This document shows positions 54,231-62,899 of a stretch of 64,000 nt of DNA, one piece after another. Source of the stretch: Ruoffia tabacinasalis (lineage in GTDB: Bacteria; Bacillota; Bacilli; Lactobacillales; Aerococcaceae); the NCBI RefSeq assembly GCF_042652985.1, contig NZ_JBHSHQ010000029.1:10594-74593 (forward strand), read 5' to 3'. The number at the start of each line of letters is the position of its first letter. Position 1 is the first letter of the stretch. Position numbers and translations under genes: made by a program. The notes under the pieces were generated by a model, which was not told the origin of the DNA, made no database searches, and worked only from the letters and a program-made list of their open reading frames with translations.

Positions 54231-54264
54231 TTATCTTACCTAACTTTTGCTTGTTGGGCAAGAT
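54231..54264. repeat. Solitary copy of the array C hairpin
   Basis: TATCTTACCTAAC ... GTTGGGCAAGATA, the same arms as array C (43342-43645) in the spacer-as-loop register, with one wobble and one mismatch. Confidence 0.75.
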
Positions 54265-54279
54265 AGGCCATAAAAACAA

Positions 54280-54327
54280 AAACCGAGTACGATAAGTAGC
54301 AATAACTCTCGCTACTTATCGTACCCG
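54280..54327 (-). terminator. Terminator of the MurNAc operon
   Basis: ACCGAGTACGATAAGTAGC and GCTACTTATCGTACCCGGT, 18 of 19 pairing, followed on the minus strand by TTTTTGTTTTT. Confidence 0.88.
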
Positions 54328-54346
54328 GTTCTAATTTACATATATT

Positions 54347-55842
54347 TTATCTAAACTCTGCCAAGGGATCAATTGCTTCTGATCCTGAGCCTTGTAATTC
54401 TGTTGGCTCCATTGCTGATTTTGGAACACCAAAGAAGTAAGTTACAACGAAACCTCCGATATAAGCGGCAACTAGGCCGATGACATATTGTAACCACATA
54501 TTGTTAGCAATTAATGGAATTAACGCAACTCCACTTGGTCCAATGGCAGTTGCACCGACATTTCCAAAGAACCCGATAACAGCTCCTCCGATACCTCCAC
54601 CGATACAGGCTGTAATAAATGTTCTACCTAATGGTAAAGTGACAGCATAGATGAGTGGTTCACCGATTCCTAAGATACCAACAGGTAAAGCACCTTTTAT
54701 CATATTAGTTAATTGTTTGTTCTCACGTGCTCTGATCCTAGAGCAAAGGCTGCTCCAACTTGACCTGCCCCTGCCATTGCAAGGATTGGAAGTAAGTTTG
54801 TCTGACCTGTTGAGTTGATCATCTCAATGTGGATAGGTGTTAATACTTGATGTAGTCCGAACATTACAAGCGGTAGGAAGAACGCACCTAAGATGAAGCC
54901 AGAGAAGGCTCCACCAATATCTAGAACCCAATTTATGGATCCAACTAACGAGGATGAAATGACCCCGGCAACTGGCATGATGACAAAGATTGTTAATAAA
55001 CCAACTACAAGTAATGCAATTGTTGGTGTAAAGATGATATCTAATGCATCCGGAATCACTTTTCTTACTGCTTTTTCAACATAAGATAAGATGAATACCG
55101 CAAAAATTACTCCGATTATCCCACCTTGACCTGCTAATAATGGCTCACCTGTAAAGATATTTATTAATGGGTTTTCTGGATTCATTCCTGATAAGTAAAT
55201 GATTCCGGCAATAACTCCCCCTAAACCTTGCGTTGCGCCAAATACTTTGGCAGCGTTAATACCTACATAAATATTTAAGTAGCCGAATAAACCATTTTTA
55301 ATAATATTTAGTATATCAACTGAATGACCCCAAGTGGCTGCATCGAGTTGACCAGCGGTAATCATGTTCTGGAAGATGGATGCAATCCCCCCAATAATAC
55401 CGGCACCAACGAAGGCTGGTATTAACGGAACAAAGATACTAGCTATAGAGCGAGTAATACGTTTAAAGGCATTGTCATTTCCTTTTTTATATTTTTCTTT
55501 GTTCTCTTTTGTAATTTGTTCTGTACTTGCTCGTCCAGATGTTAATTCTGGGTCAAGGTTTTCATCGACAGCCGCACCTTTCACACTGCCTGACATACTC
55601 GCTAATTCAGTTGCTACTTTACTAGCTGTACCAGGTCCGACAACCACTTGTAAGTTATTCCCGTCTTGAACAACACCCATGACACCGTCAACTTTTTTCA
55701 ATTCAACTTCATCGACGACACTTGGATCAACTAAATCAATCCGGACACGTGTCATACAATTATAAATATCAGTAGTGTTGTCTTTACCACCCATATGTTG
55801 GTATATCTCTTTAGCAATTAATTGTTCTTTTGTTGAATTCAT
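54347..55842 (-). pseudogene. murP: MurNAc-specific PTS EIIBC, frameshifted
   Basis: PTS enzyme that takes up N-acetylmuramate (or MurNAc-GlcNAc) as the 6-phosphate. The 5' part (55842-54709) has the EIIB domain with phosphorylated Cys in DIYNCMTRVRIDL (near residue 28) and most of the EIIC domain. Reading is lost near 54738-54742 in CTCTAGGATC: in the next frame the sequence continues RIRARENKQLTNMIKGALPVGILGIGEPLIY to a stop at 54347. Restoring one base gives one ~498-residue protein of normal length. Either a true mutation or a sequencing error; no homopolymer is at the site. Confidence 0.88.
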
Positions 55843-55844
55843 TA

Positions 55845-56747
55845 TTAGTCCCTCTCCTCTTTGATTGCTTCTTGTATAAATCCATCACTTTGAATCAATA
55901 AATCTATTGCACTATTCGAATCATTATTTGTTAATACCATAACAATGGCCACTTTAACGTTTTTATCAGCTTCGTGAAAAGCTTTTTCAGCCACTTCGTA
56001 GTCACATTCTGTTGCCTGCATAATAATTCGTTTGGACCGTTCTTCTAACTTTTCATTAGTTGGTTGTACGTCTACCATTAAGTTTTTGTACACTTTACCA
56101 ATTTGTACCATTGAAACTGTTGATAACATATTTAAGATGAGCTTTTGAGCCGTTCCAGCTTTTAAACGTGTAGACCCGGTTAATACTTCTGCGCCTGCAT
56201 CAACTTCAATCGCTACTTGGCTGCATTCACTGATTTCAGCGCCTTTGTTACAAGCAACCGATACCGTAGATGCCCCAACTTCTTGAGCATAAGCCAAACC
56301 ACCTTTAACATAAGGTGTTCGACCACTTGCCGCAATTCCGACGACTATATCTTTATCAGTTAATTTCAATTCTTTTAAATCATCTCGCCCAAACTCTGCA
56401 GAATCTTCCGCCCCTTCAACTGCTGATAACATGGCTTTTTCTCCACCCGCAATTAAACCAACGACCATCTCAGGCGGTGTACTAAAGGTTGGTACACATT
56501 CCGCTGCATCTAAGACCCCTAAGCGTCCGCTCGTCCCTGCTCCCATGTAAATTAAACGACCATCTTGGTTAAAAGATTTCACGATTAATTTAATCGCTGC
56601 TTCTATTTGTGGTAAAACTTGTTCAATTGCTTCGGGTACACGGCGATCTTCCTGATTCATCAGTGCAATAGCTTCTTGAACGCTCATTTGGTCTAATGTC
56701 ATCGAAGCTTCATTTCTCGTCTCTGTTGTTAGCTTGTCTAATTTCAT
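55845..56747 (-). CDS. murQ: N-acetylmuramic acid-6-phosphate etherase
   Basis: 300 residues. Splits MurNAc-6-P into GlcNAc-6-P and D-lactate. SIS domain: LIYMGAGTSGRLGVLDAAECVPTFSTPP, VVGIAASGRTPYVKGGLAYAQEVGA, STRLKAGTAQKLILNMLSTVSM (family signature). The C-terminal three-helix part is present. It lies between mupG and murP, start and stop only a few bases apart. Confidence 0.96.
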   Translation of the reverse strand: MKLDKLTTETRNEASMTLDQMSVQEAIALMNQEDRRVPEAIEQVLPQIEAAIKLIVKSFNQDGRLIYMGAGTSGRLGVLDAAECVPTFSTPPEMVVGLIAGGEKAMLSAVEGAEDSAEFGRDDLKELKLTDKDIVVGIAASGRTPYVKGGLAYAQEVGASTVSVACNKGAEISECSQVAIEVDAGAEVLTGSTRLKAGTAQKLILNMLSTVSMVQIGKVYKNLMVDVQPTNEKLEERSKRIIMQATECDYEVAEKAFHEADKNVKVAIVMVLTNNDSNSAIDLLIQSDGFIQEAIKEERD

Positions 56748-56751
56748 CTAT

Positions 56752-57819
56752 CTATCCTCTTTTCCATTGAATTTCAAACGGTTGTCCAGGTCTCATCGCC
56801 TCAAGTAAAAGATAATCACCCGATTGTATATAACCAATCACATTAACCCTTTCATCCGCTGGTAAATTCGTTTTGGTTATTTGAACTTCTCCTTCATATC
56901 GAAGATAATGGGAGTTATCAATCGTAATTGAACCTACCGGTCGTTCAGTCATCTGTTCCGGTTTAACAACGAAATCTCGTCTCGCCCTTGCTTCCTGACT
57001 ACGAATGACATCGCGAGCAGCGTCTATTCTTTGAGTATGTCGCCCTTCAATATGTTTCAGTTGTTCGATAGTGTTGGAAGTCGCGACTGCTTCGAAATAT
57101 AAGACTGTTTCATTTAAATATTTTTCCCACTGAATTTGACTATAAGTACTCATACCTGGGTCGCCAATATACACTTTATCAACGGAGGCTGTTTGCCTTA
57201 ATTCAAGCGCACTCCCTAAAGACTGTTTGTAACGGTGGTCTTCTAAAGTTGGTAATCCTTCATATAAAGGTCCTCTCAAATCACTCTCTCCTGGTACAAA
57301 AGCCATGACCGAAATTCCTTGCTCTTTCAGCCACTTGTTCATATTAATAAACTCTACTTTATCTAAGCCCGTTTCAGGACGCGGATAATAATTATGCCAA
57401 GCCTCAATCGACGTGAAATCCACTTCTAACTCTTTTAAAATATTCAAATCTTCTGTGCTAATTGTACTCGCATTTAAAACAACATCTAGTTGCTCACTAA
57501 TAAGTTTAATCTCTTCATGACTGACTCCATAATCGACTCGAATTCCAGTCACACCTAGTTCAATCAATGGAGTTAAATCTTTATAATAAATAGCTAAGTT
57601 CTTTAAGGCGTCTCCAGAAACATCAACGACTAATTCCATTTCATAATCTTTAGCGACCGAACCTAATTGCCCTAATCGATCTAAATACAATTCTGAATCA
57701 TCTTCAGGGATATGAATTGACGAGAAAATACCTTTAAAACCAATCTCATGCATGTGTCTTATGTACTGTTTAACTTCTTCTGTCACATCTTCATTTAAAT
57801 ATATTGAAATTCCATACAT
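56752..57819 (-). CDS. mupG: 6-phospho-N-acetylmuramidase MupG (DUF871)
   Basis: 355 residues from ATG 57819, with GGAGTGAGG before it; the 14-codon extension upstream is within the operator and promoter. N-terminal DUF871 TIM barrel: YGISIYLNEDVTEEVKQYIRHMHEIGFKGIFSSIHIPEDD, LGVTGIRVDYGVS, LNASTIS, HNYYPRPETGLD, and a C-terminal DUF871 beta domain (RPVGSITIDNSHYLRYEGEVQI). Known family members split MurNAc-6-P-GlcNAc inside the cell. First gene of mupG-murQ-murP. Confidence 0.9.
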   Translation of the reverse strand: MYGISIYLNEDVTEEVKQYIRHMHEIGFKGIFSSIHIPEDDSELYLDRLGQLGSVAKDYEMELVVDVSGDALKNLAIYYKDLTPLIELGVTGIRVDYGVSHEEIKLISEQLDVVLNASTISTEDLNILKELEVDFTSIEAWHNYYPRPETGLDKVEFINMNKWLKEQGISVMAFVPGESDLRGPLYEGLPTLEDHRYKQSLGSALELRQTASVDKVYIGDPGMSTYSQIQWEKYLNETVLYFEAVATSNTIEQLKHIEGRHTQRIDAARDVIRSQEARARRDFVVKPEQMTERPVGSITIDNSHYLRYEGEVQITKTNLPADERVNVIGYIQSGDYLLLEAMRPGQPFEIQWKRG

Positions 57820-57832
57820 ATCCTCACTCCAT

Positions 57833-57847
57833 TGTAATCGTTTTCTA
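57833..57847. promoter_or_regulatory. CcpA-like operator before mupG
   Basis: Minus strand TAGAAAACGATTACA just downstream of a TATACT -10 element; one mismatch to the cre pattern. Position at the start site suits repression. Confidence 0.5.
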
Positions 57848-58014
57848 AACAAAGTATACAACTTATGAAATGAAATTTCAATGCATATGTTGTGTTTTTA
57901 TTCTGAATGGAATAAAATTACATTTCAATTGCATTTAGTTACTTTAGATAATTGTTAACACAGACTTGAATATGATATTATTATCCTTAGAATAAAAGTT
58001 TAAAACCTTTTTAT

Positions 58015-59478
58015 ATGGAGGATATCGCAATTATTGGGATGGGAATTAGCGGATCGGCTGATCTCACTTCTTATGCAAAAGAATTAAAAGATAAAAAACA
58101 TGCTATTACTATTGATTGCTACGATACCTCGCATAGCTTTGGGCGCGGGGTACCTTTTAGAGAGGATTCAGATTTAGCACTTGTAAATACAAGAACAACT
58201 GATATTACTTACGATTACGAACAACCAGGTGAGTATGAACATTGGTTGAAAGAAGAAGCTAAAATCGAAGGCGATATTCCTGAATTTACGACGCGTGCCT
58301 TGTTTGGTGAGTATTTAAATGATCGAACAATGAAGCAAATTGAACTACTGAATGCAACTGTTCACTATGAAACCATCGAAGATATGCAATGGTTAAGTGA
58401 GACAAAACAGTGGGAATTAGTCACTGATTCAAATGAGGTTCGTCAATATGATCGTGTTCATCTATGTTCTGGTTCTTTACCCGTATTAGATCCTTACAAT
58501 TTGAACGGAAAACCAAACTACATTAGTAATCCTTACCCACTAAATGATTTAACGCATGACTTTTCTAAAGATGACCGTATCGTTGTTATTGGAACAAGTC
58601 TAACTGCGATCGACGTTCTCAAATATCTATTACAAGAACGTGAAATTGAATCCGTGTATGCTTTCTCACGTCATAACTTTTTCCATACAGTTGGAACAGC
58701 AAATTACAGTGATTTAAAAATGACACATATTACGATGGATAACGTCAAAGCGACAATGGATTCAGATGAGAAAATTCTCTATTTCGACGCATTAGATAAA
58801 CTTATTCAAAAAGAATTTGATCATTTAAATATTCGTTTTGAAGATTTCTGTAACATTGCTTTGCAAACAGGAACGGCAGGTCTTAGAGAGTCTTTAAATC
58901 ACTCAGATTTAATGGCGAAAACAGAACGTATTGGTGTTTCTACAACGCGTATATTGAATTTCTTATGGCAATATATGCCTGAATCAGAACGAAAAGCATA
59001 CTTAGATAAATATCAAGAACCCTTTAACTTAGTTAAAGGAAAACTTCCGATGAAGTCGGCTGAAGCTATTATTGAAGGTGAGGACCGCGGTCAATTAACC
59101 ATTCTCAAAGACGTTGAAACTGTTGAGTATGATGCCGACACAGGTGAATACATCATGAAGAATGAGGATAATGAAGAGATTTTACGTGCGGATTGGGTTA
59201 TTAACGCAACGGGTGTTAACCTTCATTTAGAAGGCGATTTAAGTGGTCATCCATTAATTCATTCACTATTAAATAAACGCTACATTATGCCTGACACTTC
59301 AGGTGGATTGAGTCTCAATGTCTCAACGCAATGTGTGATCTCACCTAGTTGGGGCGAATTTCCTACATTTCATGCACATGGTATGTTAGTGAGTGGTGCC
59401 GTTTATCTAAATAATTCAACTTATAATATTCAATCCGTTAGCCATCAACTCGTCAAAGATATCATTGCTAACTATTAA
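58015..59478 (+). CDS. FAD/NAD(P)-binding protein (NAD_binding_9 type)
   Basis: 487 residues: N-terminal Rossmann IAIIGMGISGSADLTSY, FGRGVPFREDSDLALVNTRTTDITYDYEQPGEYEHWL, second dinucleotide site IVVIGTSLTAIDVLKYL, and INATGVNLHLEGDL. This is the HI0933/NAD_binding_9 type with no known substrate. Start is odd: GGAGG is inside codons 1-3, and no site precedes the ATG. Starting later would cut the first beta strand, so a leaderless or weak start at 58015 is likely. Confidence 0.8.
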   Translation: MEDIAIIGMGISGSADLTSYAKELKDKKHAITIDCYDTSHSFGRGVPFREDSDLALVNTRTTDITYDYEQPGEYEHWLKEEAKIEGDIPEFTTRALFGEYLNDRTMKQIELLNATVHYETIEDMQWLSETKQWELVTDSNEVRQYDRVHLCSGSLPVLDPYNLNGKPNYISNPYPLNDLTHDFSKDDRIVVIGTSLTAIDVLKYLLQEREIESVYAFSRHNFFHTVGTANYSDLKMTHITMDNVKATMDSDEKILYFDALDKLIQKEFDHLNIRFEDFCNIALQTGTAGLRESLNHSDLMAKTERIGVSTTRILNFLWQYMPESERKAYLDKYQEPFNLVKGKLPMKSAEAIIEGEDRGQLTILKDVETVEYDADTGEYIMKNEDNEEILRADWVINATGVNLHLEGDLSGHPLIHSLLNKRYIMPDTSGGLSLNVSTQCVISPSWGEFPTFHAHGMLVSGAVYLNNSTYNIQSVSHQLVKDIIANY

Positions 59479-59484
59479 ACAAAT

Positions 59485-59528
59485 AAATACGGCTTGAAAT
59501 TCATTGAGAATTTCAAGCCGTATTTTTT
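59485..59528. terminator. Bidirectional terminator
   Basis: AAATACGGCTTGAAATTC / GAATTTCAAGCCGTATTT around a 4-base loop between convergent genes. Confidence 0.88.
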
Positions 59529-60756
59529 ATTTATAATAAGTTTCGACGATTCTTTGAGTCGCTTCAATTGTATCTTCAAATGTTCCAAAGGCAGTCAGTC
59601 GCATAAAGCCTTCACCATTAGCCCCATAGCCAGAACCTGGTGTGATGACGACTTGACTTTCTTGTAGTAATTCATCGAAATATTCCCAAGAAGATAAGTC
59701 TCTTGGTGTTTTCAACCAAATATATGGTGCATTTACCCCTCCGTAATGTTCAATCCTCGCATCATTGAAAGCATCAACCATATGCTGAGCATTACGTTGA
59801 TAATATACAATATTATCCTTCAGCTCTTTTTTAACTTCCGGTTCGAAAGTCGCTAATGCAGCGCGTTGAATGATATATGAGGTACCGTTAAATTTCGTTG
59901 GTTGGCGACGCGTCCACATGGCATTCAATGATTGACCTTCAATCACAAGTTCTTTAGGTATGACAGTATAACCTATACGCATACCCGTGAAGCCCGCTGT
60001 CTTAGAAAAGCTACGCATTTCAATCGCACATTGCTTAGCCCCCTCACATTCATAGATGGAATGCGGGATATGATCATCTTGTATAAAGGCTTCATAAGCC
60101 CCATCAAAAATTATGACACTTTCATGCTCAATCGCATAGTCGACCCATTCTTGCAGTTGATCCTTCGTCATAGCGACACCCGTGGGATTATTCGGTGAAC
60201 AAATATATATCACATCTGGCTGCTGGTCTTGGTCAAAATCTGGCACCGCTTGATAGTGATTATCGACCGTCATCGGAATCGTTATTAATTCAGACCAACT
60301 TTGACTCATATCATCATAATGTCCTAAGCGTCCCGCCAAAACATTACTATCAATATAAGTTGGATACGCCGGATCACCAATGGCAATCTTAGCTTCCAGA
60401 CTAAATAACTCTTGAATGGCTCCTGCATCTGTCTTTGAACCATCTGATATAAATAATTCATCTTCTGATAAATCAATATTCAATGTTTGATAACTATGCT
60501 CTATAATCGCTTGCTTTAGAAATGGATAGCCAGTACTTGGCCCATAACCTTTGAAAGTTTCAGAATTCAATTGTTCTTGACCTGCTTGAGTCATTGCTTC
60601 GACCACTCCCCTTGGTAAAGGTTGAGTGACATCACCAATAGATAATTTGATAATTTTTGAGTCAGGATTGTCTTCTTTGAATGCTGAGACTTTCTCAGCA
60701 ATATGATTAAATAAGTAATTCCCAGGTAAGCGATTAAAATTCGGATTTATTTTCAT
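59527..60756 (-). CDS. dapL: LL-diaminopimelate aminotransferase-family enzyme
   Basis: 409 residues, class I/II PLP aminotransferase of the DapL branch: NPNFNRLPGNYLFNHIAEKV, IIKLSIGDVTQPLPRGVVEAM, ETFKGYGPSTGYPFLKQAI, AIGDPAYPTYIDSNVLAGR, YICSPNNPTGVAMTK, PLP lysine in RSFSKTAGFTGMRIGYTVIP. DapL makes LL-DAP from tetrahydrodipicolinate in one step. Here it lies behind chorismate mutase and a Tyr/Phe-type leader, so an aromatic aminotransferase role is a real alternative; some DapL relatives accept aromatic substrates. Confidence 0.85.
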   Translation of the reverse strand: MKINPNFNRLPGNYLFNHIAEKVSAFKEDNPDSKIIKLSIGDVTQPLPRGVVEAMTQAGQEQLNSETFKGYGPSTGYPFLKQAIIEHSYQTLNIDLSEDELFISDGSKTDAGAIQELFSLEAKIAIGDPAYPTYIDSNVLAGRLGHYDDMSQSWSELITIPMTVDNHYQAVPDFDQDQQPDVIYICSPNNPTGVAMTKDQLQEWVDYAIEHESVIIFDGAYEAFIQDDHIPHSIYECEGAKQCAIEMRSFSKTAGFTGMRIGYTVIPKELVIEGQSLNAMWTRRQPTKFNGTSYIIQRAALATFEPEVKKELKDNIVYYQRNAQHMVDAFNDARIEHYGGVNAPYIWLKTPRDLSSWEYFDELLQESQVVITPGSGYGANGEGFMRLTAFGTFEDTIEATQRIVETYYK

Positions 60757-60780
60757 AAAACTGCTCCTTTATCCTATCTC

Positions 60781-61056
60781 TTACGAATTTCTTTTACTCA
60801 TCCATTCTTGTTGATGACCTCTGGAAATGCGCATAATGTTCTCATATAAATCGGCTAACTCACCTTTTAAAGAATCATCTTCTAAGTAACTTTGTACTTT
60901 CTCGATAACGACCGCTTCACGGCCACTATCTAAGATTTCCATATTGTTCTCTAATTTAATTTCAGCTACTTCTTCAACCGTTTTCGTTCGTTCTTCAAAT
61001 AACTTTACCAATTCGCGATCAATTCGGTCAATGGTTGCTCTTTGTTTTTCTAACAT
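60781..61056 (-). CDS. Chorismate mutase (AroQ type)
   Basis: 91 residues: three helices with LEKQRATIDRIDRELVKLFEERTKTVEEVAEIKLENNMEILDSGREAVVIEKV, the AroQ active-site Arg, Lys, Asp and Arg. Makes prephenate, the first step to Phe and Tyr. Free-standing monofunctional form. Between the transporter and aminotransferase genes with 10- and 24-base gaps, so one operon. Confidence 0.93.
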   Translation of the reverse strand: MLEKQRATIDRIDRELVKLFEERTKTVEEVAEIKLENNMEILDSGREAVVIEKVQSYLEDDSLKGELADLYENIMRISRGHQQEWMSKRNS

Positions 61057-61066
61057 ATTATTCCTC

Positions 61067-62554
61067 CTATGATAATTGACTTAAAAATACGCTTCCTAAT
61101 GTATATCCTACTAATACCGCACTTGCGGCACTCCATAATAATAAGTAAAAACCATATAATAAAGCATCTTTAGCTGTGGTCCAACCAGATCCAATTGAGA
61201 TAGCAATATAAGGCATTGCCGGTGGTGTCATGTATGCGAGTGACGCCATGAATCCAATTAAACTCGCAACGACTGCCACATTTATTGGTAAATCCACCTG
61301 TGACCCCGCAATTGTAATAACTATGGTTGTAACAACTGACACAGTTACTAAGTTTGATGAGAAATTTGTTTGCAAGGCTGCCCAAAGGATGAAGACTAAT
61401 ACCATTAATAATGGTGATAAGCCAACTAACAGTGGTGTTAAGAATGATTCGATTAAAGTAATTACACCCATATCAGGATTCGATAAGAAGCTACCCAAAG
61501 TGAGTGTCGCCGCTACGATCAGTAAGCTCGGCCAGAACACACCTTTAGAAATTCCCTCTTGTAACTTTACTAACGGCTTCCCATCAACATGAACCACTGC
61601 TAAAGCTAAAGCACCAATCATAGGTGGAAAGGCAATTCCTGCTGATTTTAGAAATGCTGCCACTCCAGGTAAGATAAAGCCTAATACTTCTGGTAATAAC
61701 CATAAAGCAACTACTCCACCAAAGATCGAAACGACCGCTTTTTCTTTCTTATCTGCTTTTGGTAAATCTGATAATGAAGCAATCTCACCCAGTTTTACGC
61801 CAGATAAATCCATCCGCCAAATCCACTTTAGAGAGACTAAAAGAATTAAGAAAATTGTTAAACCGGCTGGCACTGCGAAACTCATATATTGAGCATTCGT
61901 AATTGCCGTTCCGTAGGCCGTTTCATAAAGTCCCATTGCAGTAATTGCGAACACATGGTTAATAGGTGTCATAGCCGTTCCAATGGCTATTGAAGCATAT
62001 AGGGCGACTAATAATTTCGAAGCTTGTTTATTCCCTTTTTCTAAACCAAATTGTGTCATAACCTCTTCATAGATAGGAAAAGCAATCATAAATAAGATCG
62101 TTGGTGAAACGAAAGTACTGATTAATAACATAACCGATAGAAAAGCAAAAACAAATCTCCAAGGACTCACTTGAGCCCAAGCACTATTAATTGCCCATGC
62201 TGAAACTCGCTTTAAAAATGATGTTTGTTCTAAGGCATGTGTCACTAAGAACGTAAAGAATAAAAAGACAAACGTTGTATTACCAAATGACTGCTGGAAA
62301 ATTTGTCCATAAGTGACTTCAGGTAGAAAACCTAAACAAATTAAACATAAAATACTTGGCCAATCGATGGCAACAAACAGCCATAATACCAGGCTACTAG
62401 CAAAAATAGCTAGAACTGAAAAGGTCACGGTTGGAATATTGAAAAAACCAATTTGCATCGCTGAATTCAATACAGCTAGAGCTAATATAAGTAGACTAAT
62501 GACGATTGAGATTATCTCACTCGTCTTAAATCCTTTTGATATAGAATTTGACAT
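61067..62554 (-). CDS. SLC13/DASS-type anion permease
   Basis: 495 residues with about 12 membrane segments: FIVPTILFMIAFPIYEEVM-like region (STFVSPTILFMIAFPI), GTAMTPINHVFAITAMG, WPSLLIVAATLTLGSFLSN, WAALQTNFSSNLVTVSVVTTI, AYMTPPAMPYIAIS. These are SLC13-like scaffold features that carry carboxylates with sodium. First gene of an operon with chorismate mutase and DapL-type aminotransferase. A carboxylate or keto-acid substrate is inferred. Confidence 0.82.
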   Translation of the reverse strand: MSNSISKGFKTSEIISIVISLLILALAVLNSAMQIGFFNIPTVTFSVLAIFASSLVLWLFVAIDWPSILCLICLGFLPEVTYGQIFQQSFGNTTFVFLFFTFLVTHALEQTSFLKRVSAWAINSAWAQVSPWRFVFAFLSVMLLISTFVSPTILFMIAFPIYEEVMTQFGLEKGNKQASKLLVALYASIAIGTAMTPINHVFAITAMGLYETAYGTAITNAQYMSFAVPAGLTIFLILLVSLKWIWRMDLSGVKLGEIASLSDLPKADKKEKAVVSIFGGVVALWLLPEVLGFILPGVAAFLKSAGIAFPPMIGALALAVVHVDGKPLVKLQEGISKGVFWPSLLIVAATLTLGSFLSNPDMGVITLIESFLTPLLVGLSPLLMVLVFILWAALQTNFSSNLVTVSVVTTIVITIAGSQVDLPINVAVVASLIGFMASLAYMTPPAMPYIAISIGSGWTTAKDALLYGFYLLLWSAASAVLVGYTLGSVFLSQLS

Positions 62555-62587
62555 TGTTTACACTCCCCTTTTTTATAACTTTTCAAC

Positions 62588-62617
62588 AAAAAAACTGCTT
62601 AGCATAAACTAAGCAGT
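62588..62617 (-). terminator. Terminator in the SLC13 operon leader
   Basis: Minus strand ACTGCTTAG (62609-62617), loop, CTAAGCAGT (62594-62602), seven T. Its left arm can also pair with the TTAAGCGG segment upstream. Confidence 0.9.
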
Positions 62618-62795
62618 TCTCGAAACTGGCCATTTTAGGAGGTCCGCTTAATTTATACTCTAAGCGGCCAAGACACAACAATATCAAGCCACCATAGATA
62701 TGAACTTTCGTTATACGTTCATACTAGGTGGTATGAACGCTATCTAAAGTAGCTAAAATACATTGATTTTAATGTATGGGATAATTGTTGCATGT
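62590..62795 (-). promoter_or_regulatory. Probable Tyr/Phe attenuator leader
   Basis: On the minus strand: leader peptide, then hairpin CGTTCATAC/GTATGAACG (62739-62716), a GGTGG (62689-62693) able to kiss its CACCTA loop, then CCGCTTA/TAAGCGG (62667-62644), then the terminator. The right arm TTAAGCGG can pair either with CCGCTTA or with the terminator arm CTGCTTAGT, two exclusive folds. No T-box or known riboswitch core found. Confidence 0.6.
62740..62793 (-). CDS. 17-residue leader peptide ending in Tyr/Phe codons
   Basis: ATG with GAGG eight bases before it; product MQQLSHTLKSMYFSYFR. Four of the last six residues are Tyr or Phe (TAT TTT AGC TAC TTT AGA) and the stop lies at the foot of the first hairpin. 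This is the standard position for an attenuation peptide. The downstream operon has chorismate mutase. Confidence 0.55.
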   Translation of the reverse strand: MQQLSHTLKSMYFSYFR

Positions 62796-62822
62796 TCCTA
62801 ACCTCATTTCTCTATTTCAAAC

Positions 62823-62851
62823 AGTATACCTGACTACTCACACGAAATCAA
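62823..62851 (-). promoter_or_regulatory. Promoter of the SLC13 operon
   Basis: Minus strand TTGATT (62846-62851), 17 bp, TATACT (62823-62828). Confidence 0.75.
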
Positions 62852-62899
62852 CATCAAATTCTAATAATATTTTAATTTATATTATTTTCATTATTTATT

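Noticed and set aside
62588..62870. T-box leader for the SLC13 operon
   Set aside because: The invariant TGGTACC core is absent; a peptide attenuator explains the visible parts better.
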